Shown here: one piece after another, positions 38,597-50,121 of the stretch
Numbering within the stretch: the first letter of the stretch is position 1
Layout: every line of letters starts with the position of its first letter
Source: Actinobacillus capsulatus DSM 19761
GTDB lineage: Bacteria; Pseudomonadota; Gammaproteobacteria; Enterobacterales; Pasteurellaceae
NCBI RefSeq assembly: GCF_000374285.1
Contig: NZ_KB893930.1
Coordinates: forward strand, 239,390 to 303,389
DNA: 64,000 bases
Direction of reading: 5' to 3'
The notes under the pieces: generated by a model
Told to the model about the DNA's origin: nothing
Seen by the model: only the letters and a program-made list of their open reading frames with translations
The model's database searches: none
Program-made: the position numbers and the translations under genes

Positions 38597-39340
38597 TTAT
38601 TTCGCAGCCAGTTTTTGGCGTATGATTTCAAACAAGCAGACGCCGGTTGCCACTGAAACGTTCAATGAAGAAACCGAACCCGCCATTGGGATACTAATTA
38701 ACTGGTCGCAATGTTCACGGGTTAAACGACGCATACCATCACCTTCTGCTCCCATCACTAAAGCGATAGCACCGGTTAATTTCGCCTGATAAATACCAGA
38801 AGTCGCTTCACCTGCTGTGCCGACAATCCAGATATTGTGTTGTTCTTGTAGATCTCGCATGGTGCGAGCAAGATTGGTAACACGAATTAACGGCACTGTT
38901 TCTGCCGCACCGCAAGCTACTTTACGAGCAGTTGAGGTAAGTTGTGCCGATTTATCTTTCGGTACGATCACTGCATCCACGCCTGCCGCATCGGCGGTAC
39001 GTAAACAAGCACCGAGGTTGTGCGGATCCGTCACACCGTCTAAAATTAATAAAAACGGGGTTTGCTTTTGTGCCAGAATAGCATCCAGATCATGTTCGTT
39101 CAGATCTTTTTGCGGCACGACTTTCGCGATAATACCTTGGTGAACTTCGCCTTGCGCTTTGTTATCCAATGTTTGACGATTTACTTGCTGAATAGAAATA
39201 CCTAAGCCTTGTAACTCATTCAGTAATGGACTTAGACGTTTATCTTCACGCCCTTTTAGCACTAAAACTTCAATTAAGCGTTCCGGTGCGTTATCTAAGA
39301 AAGCTTTTACGGCGTGAATACCATAAATTTGTTCGCTCAT
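38597..39340 (-). CDS. rlmB: 23S rRNA (guanosine-2251-2'-O)-methyltransferase
   Basis: SPOUT methyltransferase modifying Gm2251 in the peptidyl-transferase P loop. I start at ATG 39,340 ([22 protein letters not shown] upstream), giving 247 residues against 243 in E. coli. An N-terminal L30e-like RNA-binding domain is followed by the knotted SAM-binding domain: [28 protein letters not shown] and [16 protein letters not shown]. Confidence 0.95.
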   Translation of the reverse strand: MSEQIYGIHAVKAFLDNAPERLIEVLVLKGREDKRLSPLLNELQGLGISIQQVNRQTLDNKAQGEVHQGIIAKVVPQKDLNEHDLDAILAQKQTPFLLILDGVTDPHNLGACLRTADAAGVDAVIVPKDKSAQLTSTARKVACGAAETVPLIRVTNLARTMRDLQEQHNIWIVGTAGEATSGIYQAKLTGAIALVMGAEGDGMRRLTREHCDQLISIPMAGSVSSLNVSVATGVCLFEIIRQKLAAK

Positions 39341-39433
39341 TTTTATTCCTTTGTAAATAAACGACGGATAACTCAGAAAACACATCGAAAAGAAGTTCGT
39401 GTAGCGCTAAGTTATCCGTAGTCAATTAAATCG

Positions 39434-40798
39434 TTATAACAACATTTTTACGATTTTATCCAATTTCACTCGTCCAAATTTCTTCAGTAATTTCTGAACA
39501 TCGTATGGATAGTCTTTAACCATTTCTAAATCGCTATAATGGCTCAATTGTTGTGTATAGGTTCTAATTTGCGAGAGTTCCAGCTGCACTTTATCGGCTA
39601 ATTCTGGCTTTGGATCATAAATTAGTACCGCATTTTCAGCATCTAGTCCCCAAGCTCTAGGGTTTAAATTATTACCAGTTAATAGAATATAACGGTCATC
39701 AATCCATACCCCTTTTAGATGGTAGGTATTGTCACCGTCTTTCCATAAACGTATGCTCAATTGCTGATTTTGAATATAAAAATCAAAACGTTTAGCAAAG
39801 GCTCGTAAGTTTTTTTCATATAAATAAGGTAATGCCGACACCATCGTGAATTTTTCTTCCGGCGATATATAGAAATCATTTGCTGTTTTATCACCTACAA
39901 TGATTTCTACTTGTCTGCCGTTTTCAAGTAACCATGAAATGCGTGTTAAGAGCGAACGTGGAAAATTAAAATACGGCGTACAAATCGTCAGTTTATTTTG
40001 CACTTGGTAAAACAATGCTTCGATTGTCTTATTTAAACGGTTTTTACGTCCTAACCCCACAATCGGTGATAAGCAAAGCTCATCATTTTTCGGCTGCCCT
40101 ACAAATTGGTAACTTTGTTGACTTAGCTGTTTGCGAAATGCTTTGATTTGTGGGCGAATTTTTACAGTTGCCGGACGTTTAATCTGATCTAAACGATTTA
40201 CTGCTTGATTCGATAAAATATGTTGCTGTGTAAAGGCAACGATTGTATCTGCTAACACACTGTTTTCAATAACATGGTAACGGTCATAGCGATAACGTTC
40301 TAACTGTTGCAAATAAACATTATTGATACTTGCACCGCTATACAGTAGCGTATCATCAAAAATAAAACCTTTAAGGTGAAGTACCCCGAAAATTTCTCTA
40401 CCGTTAATCGGTACGCCCCAGAATTCAATTTCTTGTACTAATGGTAAATCATATTGTTGTTTTATTTTGGCATACCAGTCCGCATTAGAGCTGATAGTTT
40501 CTTCACCAATACGACCTCTCTGCGCGCGATGCCAATCTACCAAGATTTTAATTTCTAAGCTTGGATTCGCTAATTTTGCTTGATAGAGCGCTTCTAAGAT
40601 CTCTTGTCCAGCTTCATCTTGTTCAAAATATAAAGCGGTTAAATAAATACGTTTTTTTGCAGTTTTAATGAGCTGTAAAATGCGAGCTTTGAACTCACGG
40701 CTACCTGCTAGAAATTCTACTTTATCCGCTGTTTGCGGAATAAAACGCAATGCTTCCAGCTGTTTTTTTGCGTGATTAGGTTTATTGAGAATGAGCAT
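39434..40798 (-). CDS. pssA: phosphatidylserine synthase (PssA)
   Basis: CDP-diacylglycerol:serine O-phosphatidyltransferase of the phospholipase D superfamily, the first step towards phosphatidylethanolamine. The 454-residue product has two HKD-type motifs: HLKGFIFD (His141, Lys143, Asp148) and HLKGVWIDD in the second half, followed by LTGNNLNPRAWGLDAENA. It is not an integral membrane protein, as usual for this subtype. A small hairpin lies about 20 bases upstream of its start. Confidence 0.95.
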   Translation of the reverse strand: MLILNKPNHAKKQLEALRFIPQTADKVEFLAGSREFKARILQLIKTAKKRIYLTALYFEQDEAGQEILEALYQAKLANPSLEIKILVDWHRAQRGRIGEETISSNADWYAKIKQQYDLPLVQEIEFWGVPINGREIFGVLHLKGFIFDDTLLYSGASINNVYLQQLERYRYDRYHVIENSVLADTIVAFTQQHILSNQAVNRLDQIKRPATVKIRPQIKAFRKQLSQQSYQFVGQPKNDELCLSPIVGLGRKNRLNKTIEALFYQVQNKLTICTPYFNFPRSLLTRISWLLENGRQVEIIVGDKTANDFYISPEEKFTMVSALPYLYEKNLRAFAKRFDFYIQNQQLSIRLWKDGDNTYHLKGVWIDDRYILLTGNNLNPRAWGLDAENAVLIYDPKPELADKVQLELSQIRTYTQQLSHYSDLEMVKDYPYDVQKLLKKFGRVKLDKIVKMLL

Positions 40799-40818
40799 TT
40801 TACGATCCTATATGATAG

Positions 40819-40841
40819 ACCCGATATTTTATCTATCGGGT
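40819..40841. repeat. hairpin between ileS and pssA
   Basis: ACCCGATA (40,819-40,826) and TATCGGGT (40,834-40,841) form an 8-bp stem. No T-run follows in the direction of transcription, so it is not a standard terminator. Confidence 0.5.
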
Positions 40842-40934
40842 TAGTATAGTATTGCCGCCCAGCGACAAAATATTTAATAACTTTTGTAATATGAAACCTA
40901 GCATAGAGTACGAGGTTATCTTACCTAAGCATAT

Positions 40935-43751
40935 TTAAGCAAATGAACGTTTTTCACCGTCGCCTGCCACGTTTTCTACGCAACGTCCACATACTGAGCT
41001 ATGTTCCGCATGAGTGCCGATATCGGTTGCGAAGTGCCAGCAGCGTGGGCATTTTTCACCTTCAGCACGTTCAACTTTCACCGCTAAACCAGCTACTTCA
41101 CCTTCTGCAATATCCGCTTCACTTAACGGCTTGATAATTGCTTGTGAAGTAATAAGTACAAAGCGAAGTTCATTGCCAAGTTGTTCCAACATTGCACGAA
41201 TTTCATCATTTGCATAAACCGTTACTTTCGCTTCTAAGCCTGAACCGATTACTTTATCTTTACGAGCTTGTTCTAACACACGGTTTGATTCAGCACGTAC
41301 TTTTAAGATTTGTTGCCAGTAAGCATCATCTAATTTATCAGCTTCGGTTAAACCAAATAAGCCTTCGTAGAATTCTTCGGTAAATACAAACTCCGAACGA
41401 CCTTCAACTTGTGGTAAGTAGCCCCAAATTTCATCGGCTGTGAATGATAGAATCGGTGCCATCCAGCGTACTAATGCCTCTGCAATATGCCATAACGCTG
41501 TTTGGCAGCTACGGCGGGCAAGGCTATCCGCTTTGGTTGTATATTGACGGTCTTTGATAATATCTAAATAGAATGACCCCATTTCGATAGAGCAGAAACG
41601 CATTAAACGTTGCACTACCGCATGGAATTGATAGTTATCATACGCTTCTTTAATGTCGTTTTGTGCTTCTAAAGCACAGCTTACTGCCCAACGGTCAAGT
41701 GCGATCATTTCTTCCGGTTTCACTAAGTCACGTTTCGGATCAAAACCGTTTAAATTTGCTAATAAGAAACGAGCGGTGTTACGGATACGACGATAAGATT
41801 CGCCAGCACTATTTAAAATATTGTGTGAAACGGCGATTTCACCGGTGTAGTCGGTTGATGCTACCCATAAACGTAAGATATCTGCCCCATTTTTGTTCCA
41901 AACTTCTGAAGGTACGATTACGTTACCTAAAGATTTTGACATCTTACGGCCTTTTTCATCTACCACGAAACCGTGAGTTAATACTTGTTTGTATGGTGCC
42001 TTACCATTGGTTGCGGTTGATAACATTAACGATGACATAAACCAACCACGGTGCTGGTCTGAACCTTCAAGATACATATCCACATTGTTACCGTTGAACT
42101 CCGGACGAGCTTCAACAACAGAAGCATAAGTTGATCCTGAATCGAACCATACGTCTAAAGTATCCGGCACTTTACGGTAGTTTTTTGCATCTTCTGCACC
42201 TAACACTTCAATCGGATCAAGATCCCACCATGCTTGAATACCTTTTTCTTCTACACGTTTAGCGACAGTTTCTAAGATCTCAAGTGTACGAGGATGTAGC
42301 TCTTCGGTTTCATTGTGAACAAACATCGTCATCGGCACCCCCCACGTACGCTGGCGAGAGATACACCAGTCAGGACGGTTTGCTACCATCGTATCAATAC
42401 GTGCTTCACCCCAGCTTGGAATCCAACGTACCGATTTAATTTCACCTAATGCTTGTTTACGTAAGCCTTGTGTTTCCATACCAATAAACCATTGCGGAGT
42501 TGCACGGAAAATAATCGGAGTTTTATGACGCCAGCAGTGTGGGTAGCTATGTTTGATACGTTCTAATTTTAATAATGCGCCGGTTTCTTTTAATTTTTCT
42601 AAAACTTTTTCGTTTGACTCGAACACACCTAAACCGGCAAAGAATGGCGTAGTTGAAATAAACTTACCGTCATTTGCCACTAAGCCTGCCATCTCAATGT
42701 TATATTTTTTCGATACCACAAAGTCGTCTTGGCCGTGATCCGGTGCGGTATGTACTAAACCTGTACCGCCGTCAGTCGTTACGTGATCACCTAAAATTAA
42801 CGGCACGCTGTAGTCATAGAACGGGTGTTGGAATTGCGTTAACTCTAATGCATCGCCTTTTACTTCACCTAATACTTCAACTGTTTCTACGCCTGCCGCT
42901 TTTTGTACGCTTTCAACTAAATCTTTTACTAAAACAACACGTTCATCACCAAATTGAACTAATTGATAGTCGAATTCAGGATTGATTGAAATCGCTTTGT
43001 TTGACGGTAATGTCCAAGGTGTTGTGGTCCAAATAATTGCAGAAATTTGACCGTTTCCTTTACCTACCGCATTAAATTTTGCTTCAACAGCAGCACTATC
43101 AAGCGCTTTAAAACGAACGTAAATAGACGGAGACACTTTGTCTTCGTATTCTACTTCTGCTTCTGCAAGTGATGAACCACAGTCTAAACACCAGTGAACC
43201 GGCTTTGAGCCTTTATATAAGTGACCATTAGCAATCACTTTACCTAAAGTACGGATAATATGGGCTTCCGTATCAAAATTCATAGTAAGGTACGGATTTT
43301 CCCAGTCACCTAAAACACCCAAACGCATAAAGTCTGCTTTTTGTCCTTCAACTTGCCCTTTTGCATAATCACGACATGCTTGGCGGAATTCTGCCGCAGA
43401 AATTTTCTCGTTAGGTTTACCTACGATACCTTCTACTTTTAATTCAATCGGTAAACCGTGACAGTCCCAACCCGGAACATAAGGAGTATCGAAACCTAAA
43501 GCGGTTTTCGATTTCATAATAATATCTTTTAAAATTTTATTAACTGCGTGACCAATGTGAATATTACCATTTGCATACGGAGGGCCATCGTGCAGAATGA
43601 AAGATTTTTTCCCTTTCGAACTTTCACGTACTTTTTGATATAGGTTTTTGTCATACCAATTTTTTAACATATCAGGTTCACGTTTAGCGAGATCCCCACG
43701 CATAGGAAAGCCTGTTTCAGGTAAATTTAAGGTGTTTTTGTAATCAATCAT
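40935..43751 (-). CDS. ileS: isoleucyl-tRNA synthetase
   Basis: Class I synthetase with an editing domain. The 938-residue product has the HIGH region [13 protein letters not shown] near residue 57, the KMSKSLGN loop near 600 and a C-terminal zinc site (CPRCWHF...CGRCVENV), as in E. coli. It follows ribF by 59 bases, the usual ribF-ileS order; lspA, which often comes next, is absent and pssA lies downstream instead. Confidence 0.98.
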   Translation of the reverse strand: MIDYKNTLNLPETGFPMRGDLAKREPDMLKNWYDKNLYQKVRESSKGKKSFILHDGPPYANGNIHIGHAVNKILKDIIMKSKTALGFDTPYVPGWDCHGLPIELKVEGIVGKPNEKISAAEFRQACRDYAKGQVEGQKADFMRLGVLGDWENPYLTMNFDTEAHIIRTLGKVIANGHLYKGSKPVHWCLDCGSSLAEAEVEYEDKVSPSIYVRFKALDSAAVEAKFNAVGKGNGQISAIIWTTTPWTLPSNKAISINPEFDYQLVQFGDERVVLVKDLVESVQKAAGVETVEVLGEVKGDALELTQFQHPFYDYSVPLILGDHVTTDGGTGLVHTAPDHGQDDFVVSKKYNIEMAGLVANDGKFISTTPFFAGLGVFESNEKVLEKLKETGALLKLERIKHSYPHCWRHKTPIIFRATPQWFIGMETQGLRKQALGEIKSVRWIPSWGEARIDTMVANRPDWCISRQRTWGVPMTMFVHNETEELHPRTLEILETVAKRVEEKGIQAWWDLDPIEVLGAEDAKNYRKVPDTLDVWFDSGSTYASVVEARPEFNGNNVDMYLEGSDQHRGWFMSSLMLSTATNGKAPYKQVLTHGFVVDEKGRKMSKSLGNVIVPSEVWNKNGADILRLWVASTDYTGEIAVSHNILNSAGESYRRIRNTARFLLANLNGFDPKRDLVKPEEMIALDRWAVSCALEAQNDIKEAYDNYQFHAVVQRLMRFCSIEMGSFYLDIIKDRQYTTKADSLARRSCQTALWHIAEALVRWMAPILSFTADEIWGYLPQVEGRSEFVFTEEFYEGLFGLTEADKLDDAYWQQILKVRAESNRVLEQARKDKVIGSGLEAKVTVYANDEIRAMLEQLGNELRFVLITSQAIIKPLSEADIAEGEVAGLAVKVERAEGEKCPRCWHFATDIGTHAEHSSVCGRCVENVAGDGEKRSFA

Positions 43752-43810
43752 TTTTGTTTTCCAGTTAATAAAATTTTAGTTTGAATTTTGTGTAATTATT
43801 AGGTTACTTG

Positions 43811-44773
43811 CTATTTTGCAAATTCTTTGAAAAATTCGACCGCTTGTAGTCTGTCCTTTTCGATTTGTTCTTTAAGTGCTTCGAAACTTGGGAATTTCAC
43901 TTCGTTGCGAATTTTGTGCATAAAGAACACCTCTATCGCTTCACCGTAAATCGAATGGTTAAAATCAAAAATATGTACTTCTAATAATGCTTTACTGCCG
44001 TTAATGGTTGGGCGATTCCCTACATTGGCAATGCCATTATATTTACCGGTTTGGGTTTGAATTTGTACGGCAAATACGCCTTGCAGCGGTATTACTAAGC
44101 GGTTAAGCATAATATTTGCAGTCGGGAAGCCAATGGTTCGACCAAGCTTATTACCATGCGCCACTCGCCCTGCGATCGAATAAGGTCTGCCTAATAATTT
44201 TTCTACCAAGTGAAGATTATCTTGCTGCAAAGCTTGGCGGATCAAAGAACTGCTGATTCGTTCACGATTAAAACTGTGAGTGTGGCTTTCTTCTACCGCA
44301 AAACGGTATTTTAGACCTGCATTATGCAACATTTCAAAATTGCCGGCACGTTTCTCACCGAAACGGAAATCATCGCCAATACTGAGATAGCGCACTTGTA
44401 GGCGCTTCACCAGCAATTCGCTAATGAAAGCATCGGCAGACAATTGGGCGAATTTATCACTAAAACGTACGCAGAGGGCAAAATCAATTCCGGCTTCTTC
44501 TAGACATTTCAATTTGTTCCGTAACCGCATTAGCCGCGCAGGGGCTAAAGAAGCGGTTAAATTTGCCGATTTTTTTGCAAAAAATTCACGAGGCTGTGGC
44601 TCAAATAACATAACCACTGAGGGTAAATTTAGCTCCAATGATTTATCACATAAACGAGCCAAAATATTTTGGTGCCCAATATGAACGCCGTCAAAGTTCC
44701 CAATAGTCAGCACACAGCCTTTTTGTAGGGCGTGAAAGTTCGCTAAGTTATGAAAGCCTCGAATTAATTGCAT
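43811..44773 (-). CDS. ribF: bifunctional riboflavin kinase/FAD synthetase
   Basis: Makes FMN and FAD from riboflavin. I start at ATG 44,773 (MQLIRGFHNLANF), matching relatives; 320 residues. The N-terminal adenylyltransferase domain has TIGNFDGVHIGHQ, and the C-terminal kinase domain has GRVAHGNKLGRTIGFPTANI. The final residues RLQAVEFFKEFAK are written in an uptake sequence with full tail (43,815-43,847), an example of the signal being used as coding sequence. Confidence 0.96.
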   Translation of the reverse strand: MQLIRGFHNLANFHALQKGCVLTIGNFDGVHIGHQNILARLCDKSLELNLPSVVMLFEPQPREFFAKKSANLTASLAPARLMRLRNKLKCLEEAGIDFALCVRFSDKFAQLSADAFISELLVKRLQVRYLSIGDDFRFGEKRAGNFEMLHNAGLKYRFAVEESHTHSFNRERISSSLIRQALQQDNLHLVEKLLGRPYSIAGRVAHGNKLGRTIGFPTANIMLNRLVIPLQGVFAVQIQTQTGKYNGIANVGNRPTINGSKALLEVHIFDFNHSIYGEAIEVFFMHKIRNEVKFPSFEALKEQIEKDRLQAVEFFKEFAK

Positions 44774-46346
<1,573 letters not shown>

Positions 46347-46347
<1 letters not shown>

Positions 46348-47042
46348 TGATACTTTTTGCGGGCGATCCTCACGGTAGTTACCAACATCTTTATCCTATT
46401 TTGAAAGCGCATAAAGGAGAAGAGGTTGCATTGGTTATTTTAGGTGATTTGCAACTAACTACGCCCGAAGAATTAGATAAGCTTTCACAGTATTGTGATA
46501 TTTGGTTGATTCACGGTAATCATGACAGTAAAACCGTTGCCGCATTTGATTCGATTTGGAATAGTGAATGGAAGCAACGTAATATTCACGGTAAAGTGGT
46601 GGATATTCAAGGGGTAAAAATTGCCGGTTTAGGTGGTGTGTTCCGGGGGCATATCTGGATGCCGCCGAATCGTCCGATGTTTTTCGATCCGATTCATTAT
46701 TGCCAATATTGTCCGCAGGAGCGAATTTGGCGTGGCGGTTTGCCGTTAAGACATCGTACTTCCATTTTTCCGTCCGATATTGAGACATTGGAAAATCAGC
46801 AGGCAGATATTTTGATTTCGCATGAAGCGCCTCGTCCGCATCCTCAGGGCTTTGCTGTAATTAATCAACTTGCCAGAAAAATGGGAGTGAGTAAAATTTT
46901 TCATGGACACCACCATGATAATTTTGACTATAAATCAATTAATTGTAATAAGGTGTGTGATATTTTTAATATCGGTTTTAGAAGTTTATCGGATATTGAT
47001 GGCAACTATTTGATTGTTGGTGTGGATGATCGAGATAATTGA
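46347..47042 (+). CDS. calcineurin-like metallophosphoesterase, coupled to nadR
   Basis: A 231-residue cytoplasmic phosphoesterase of unknown substrate. The metal-site motifs appear in order: AGDPHG (D-x-H), LGDLQL, HGNHDS, ISHEAP and HGHHHDNF. A cysteine-containing insertion, HYCQYCPQERIW, sits in the middle. It overlaps the nadR stop by one base (TAATG), which implies translational coupling and a shared process, perhaps nucleotide turnover in NAD salvage; that is an inference from position only. Confidence 0.88.
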
Positions 47043-47243
47043 TAATGTTTATTTCTTATTCTGTCTTAAAGAAAATTGTAGGTTGCTTCATCCAATCTGT
47101 ATTAAAAATTTGACTTAATATAACAAAACTTAAATTAACTCTTTCTAGTGAGCGTTAACAGCGGTAGAATTGCCACAACTTTGCAACAATAATTCAACAC
47201 CTTGCAATAACAGATTTTTAAAATTACTTAGAAGGCTTATACA

Positions 47244-47960
47244 ATGCAAAATCCACAAATCTTGATTGTTGAAGATGAACTTGTCACTCGTAACACGCTA
47301 AAAAGCATTTTTGAAGCGGAAGGTTACGAAGTGTTTGAAGCGACCGATGGTGTAGAAATGAATGCTATTCTCGCAGAACAAGCGATTAATCTTGTGATTA
47401 TGGACATCAATCTCCCGGGTAAAAACGGTTTAATGTTAGCACGTGAATTACGTGAAAATACCAAAGTTGCATTAATGTTTTTAACCGGACGTGACAATGA
47501 AGTTGATAAAATATTAGGTTTAGAGATCGGTGCGGATGACTATATTACTAAGCCGTTCAACCCACGTGAATTGACCATTCGTGCACGTAATCTTTTACAT
47601 CGTACAATGAATGAAAAAGATAAAGCGGCTAAGGAAAGTATTCCGGTAGAAAGTTATCGCTTTAACGGTTGGGAATTAGATGTAAACAGCCGTAGCTTGA
47701 TTACGCCAGAAGGTGTGGTAAATAAATTACCACGTAGTGAATTCCGTGCATTATTACACTTCTGTGAGAATCCGGGTAAGATCCAAACTCGCGAAGATCT
47801 GTTATTAAAAATGACCGGTCGCGAGTTAAAACCTCATGATCGTACGGTGGATGTGACGATTCGTCGTATCCGTAAACATTTTGAAGATCATCCGAATACA
47901 CCGGAGATCATCGTGACGATTCATGGTGAAGGTTATCGCTTTTGTGGCGAACTAGAGTAA
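47244..47960 (+). CDS. arcA: aerobic respiration response regulator ArcA
   Basis: OmpR-family regulator that represses aerobic metabolism when phosphorylated by ArcB under low oxygen. The 238-residue product has the receiver domain with DE near residues 10-11, phospho-acceptor Asp54 in VIMDINLPG and Lys in TKPFNP, then a winged-helix domain ([25 protein letters not shown]). The 200-base upstream region is AT-rich and lacks an obvious terminator for the preceding gene. Confidence 0.97.
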   Translation: MQNPQILIVEDELVTRNTLKSIFEAEGYEVFEATDGVEMNAILAEQAINLVIMDINLPGKNGLMLARELRENTKVALMFLTGRDNEVDKILGLEIGADDYITKPFNPRELTIRARNLLHRTMNEKDKAAKESIPVESYRFNGWELDVNSRSLITPEGVVNKLPRSEFRALLHFCENPGKIQTREDLLLKMTGRELKPHDRTVDVTIRRIRKHFEDHPNTPEIIVTIHGEGYRFCGELE

Positions 47961-48037
47961 GGATTGTTTAGCTTCTATCTTTCTAAGATCTTTTTGCATA
48001 TAATGAAGATCCTGATACAACAGAAAAGGTATATTCT

Positions 48038-48556
48038 ATGAAAAATTTAACAGTATTAACATTAGCGGGTTTATTTTCTGCATCAGCATTTGCAGCACCG
48101 GTTGGTAACACATTCACTGGCGTAGGTGTTGGTGTAGATTTAACTACCGTGAAATATAAAGTAGATGGCGTTAAAGGTAAACAATCAACCGGTCCAGCAT
48201 TAGTAGTCGATTACGGTATGGACTACGGCAACAACTTTGTAGGTGTTGTACAAGGTAAGGTAAAAGTAGGCAGCACAAAAGTATTTAGCGATGTAAAACA
48301 AAAAACTAAATACACACTGGTATATCAACAAGGTTACCGCGTAGGTTCAGACTTACTTCCTTATGTTAAAGTAGATGTGGCACAAAGCAAAATTGGCGAT
48401 ACGAATTTCCGTGGTTACGGCTATGGCGCAGGTGCTAAATATGCTGTATCAAGTAATGTAGAGATTGGTGCGGAATATACTCGTAGCAACTTGAAGAAAA
48501 GCGGTGATAAGTTAAAAGGTAATGAATTTACGGCAAACGTAGGTTATCGTTTCTAA
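48038..48556 (+). CDS. small outer-membrane beta-barrel protein
   Basis: A 172-residue precursor with a signal peptide cut after AFA (about residue 19). The mature protein of about 153 residues alternates polar and hydrophobic residues over roughly eight strands and ends in aromatic F (NVGYRF), the outer-membrane insertion signal. It is lysine-rich and lacks cysteine. It resembles the OmpX/opacity type in size but I cannot assign a specific family or function. A TATAAT at 47,999-48,004 may be its -10 element. An inverted uptake pair follows as terminator. Confidence 0.8.
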   Translation: MKNLTVLTLAGLFSASAFAAPVGNTFTGVGVGVDLTTVKYKVDGVKGKQSTGPALVVDYGMDYGNNFVGVVQGKVKVGSTKVFSDVKQKTKYTLVYQQGYRVGSDLLPYVKVDVAQSKIGDTNFRGYGYGAGAKYAVSSNVEIGAEYTRSNLKKSGDKLKGNEFTANVGYRF

Positions 48557-48573
48557 TTATTTCTTCCCTTATA

Positions 48574-48620
48574 ACAAGCGGTCGTTTCTTGCAAAAAATT
48601 TGCGAAAAACGACCACTTGC
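48574..48620. terminator. inverted uptake-sequence pair between barrel gene and kdsC
   Basis: ACAAGCGGTCGTTTCTTGC and GCGAAAAACGACCACTTGC face each other with TTTGC tails; one core mismatch (ACCACTTG). The stem is followed by TTTTTT on the plus strand and lies between convergent genes. Confidence 0.75.
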
Positions 48621-48640
48621 TTTTTTATCAACGCTTTAGT

Positions 48641-49177
48641 TTACTGAGCCATCTTTTCAGCTACGGTGAGAAAGCCGTCTGCAGTCGCGTAGATTTCTTC
48701 AAAGCCTTGCGCTTGTAAAATGCGATCTGACACTTCTCGGAATGCCCCTTCACCCCCCGCTTTTTCTAATATCCAATCCGCTTTTGCTTTTACATAGTCA
48801 TGCGCATTACGAGTAGCAATTGCCAATTCGCAAACCTCAAATGCCGGTAAGTCTAACGTATCATCGCCAATAAAAGCGGTTTGCTCCGCTGTGACGCCGG
48901 CTTCTTGCATCAATTCAAAACATGCGGAACGTTTTTCCATTTTGCCTAATTTAAATAACGGTACTTTCAGCACTTCAATACGTTTACGCAACAATGCCGA
49001 ATCGCCGCCGGATAAAATCGCCACTTGAATCCCACAGGTTTGAAGCATTTTCATCCCTAAGCCGTCATGTACGTGGAATCGTTTCATTACTTCACCTGCC
49101 GCAGTGTAATACATTCCTCCATCGGTAAGTACGCCGTCCACATCGGTAATTACTAATTTAATCTGAGTTAAATCCAT
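48641..49177 (-). CDS. kdsC: KDO-8-phosphate phosphatase
   Basis: HAD-family phosphatase that releases KDO for lipopolysaccharide synthesis. I start at ATG 49,177 (MDLTQIKLVITD; GAGGAAC upstream), giving 178 residues. Motifs: DVDGVLTDG (I), SGGDSALL (II), GKMEKR (III) and GDDTLDLPAF (IV). It has no cap domain, consistent with a tetrameric C0-type enzyme. Confidence 0.94.
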   Translation of the reverse strand: MDLTQIKLVITDVDGVLTDGGMYYTAAGEVMKRFHVHDGLGMKMLQTCGIQVAILSGGDSALLRKRIEVLKVPLFKLGKMEKRSACFELMQEAGVTAEQTAFIGDDTLDLPAFEVCELAIATRNAHDYVKAKADWILEKAGGEGAFREVSDRILQAQGFEEIYATADGFLTVAEKMAQ

Positions 49178-49231
49178 TATTCTGTTCCTCAATATGCTAT
49201 GATTTATTCATTATAGTTTTTGGAGTTACAA

Positions 49232-49927
49232 ATGTCGATTTCTCAAAATTTATCTCAGATCAATCAGCAAATTCAGCAAATCTCACAGCAATTTAATCGT
49301 ACTAATGTACGCCTATTAGCAGTCTCTAAAACCAAACCGGTTGAAGCGATTGAAGAAGCGATTACTGCCGGACAAACTGCTTTTGGCGAAAACTATGTGC
49401 AAGAAGGTGTGGAGAAAATTGCTTATTTTGCTCAGCAACCAAATTTAGAATGGCATTTTATCGGACCGCTACAGTCGAATAAAACCCGTTTAGTGGCGGA
49501 AAATTTTGATTGGATTCAAACGGTTGACCGCCTAAAAATTGCGGAACGATTGAATGCACAGCGTCCGGCAAATAAAGCACCGCTCAATGTGCTGATTCAG
49601 ATTAATATTAGCGATGAAGAATCTAAATCAGGTATTCAACCTGAAGAGTTAGACGAGTTGGTAAAAGCGATTAGCCAATTACCGAATTTACGTTTGCGCG
49701 GTTTGATGGCTATTCCAAAGCCGGAAAGTGAAGCAGAGCAACAAAAAATTGCGTTACGTAAAATGCAGCAACTTTTTGACCGCTTACAAGCAGAGTTTGA
49801 AGGCATTGATACGCTTTCAATGGGAATGAGTGATGATATGCAAAGTGCAATTGAATGTGGCTCAACGATGGTGCGTATCGGCACAGCGATTTTTGGTGCG
49901 AGGGATTATTCTGCTAAAAGCGCTTAA
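49232..49927 (+). CDS. yggS: pyridoxal-phosphate homeostasis protein YggS
   Basis: PLP-binding protein of the YBL036C/YggS (PLPBP) family that controls free PLP and amino-acid pools. I start at ATG 49,232 (GGAG upstream), giving 231 residues. The PLP lysine lies in LLAVSKTKP (near residue 36); GENYVQEG, HFIGPLQSNK and LSMGMSDDMQSAI are conserved blocks. It is read alone, divergent from kdsC. Confidence 0.95.
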   Translation: MSISQNLSQINQQIQQISQQFNRTNVRLLAVSKTKPVEAIEEAITAGQTAFGENYVQEGVEKIAYFAQQPNLEWHFIGPLQSNKTRLVAENFDWIQTVDRLKIAERLNAQRPANKAPLNVLIQINISDEESKSGIQPEELDELVKAISQLPNLRLRGLMAIPKPESEAEQQKIALRKMQQLFDRLQAEFEGIDTLSMGMSDDMQSAIECGSTMVRIGTAIFGARDYSAKSA

Positions 49928-49987
49928 TTTGCAAAAAATTTAGTAAATCAGACCGCTTAAATCATAGCCAATAAATAAAAAATTCTG

Positions 49988-50093
49988 TATAATCTCGCCC
50001 TTTCGTGAATTGTGATCTTGATCACACTAGGTCGCAATAAGAGGGGGGCGGTTTCCCCCTGCTAAAGCTTTCCACGGTGTGTGTAGACACACC
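49988..50093 (+). promoter_or_regulatory. typA promoter and structured leader with a CRP site
   Basis: TATAAT at 49,988-49,993 is a likely -10. TGTGA-tcttga-TCACA at 50,011-50,026 is a perfect CRP site, about 20 bases downstream of the expected start, where bound CRP would hinder rather than help this promoter. Two hairpins follow: AGGGGG/CCCCCT (50,042-50,060) and GGTGTGT-gtag-ACACACC (50,076-50,093), GC-rich for this genome. A further promoter between them and typA is not excluded. Confidence 0.65.
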
Positions 50094-50121
50094 CTATATT
50101 CAACTCAATAAAGACATTTCA

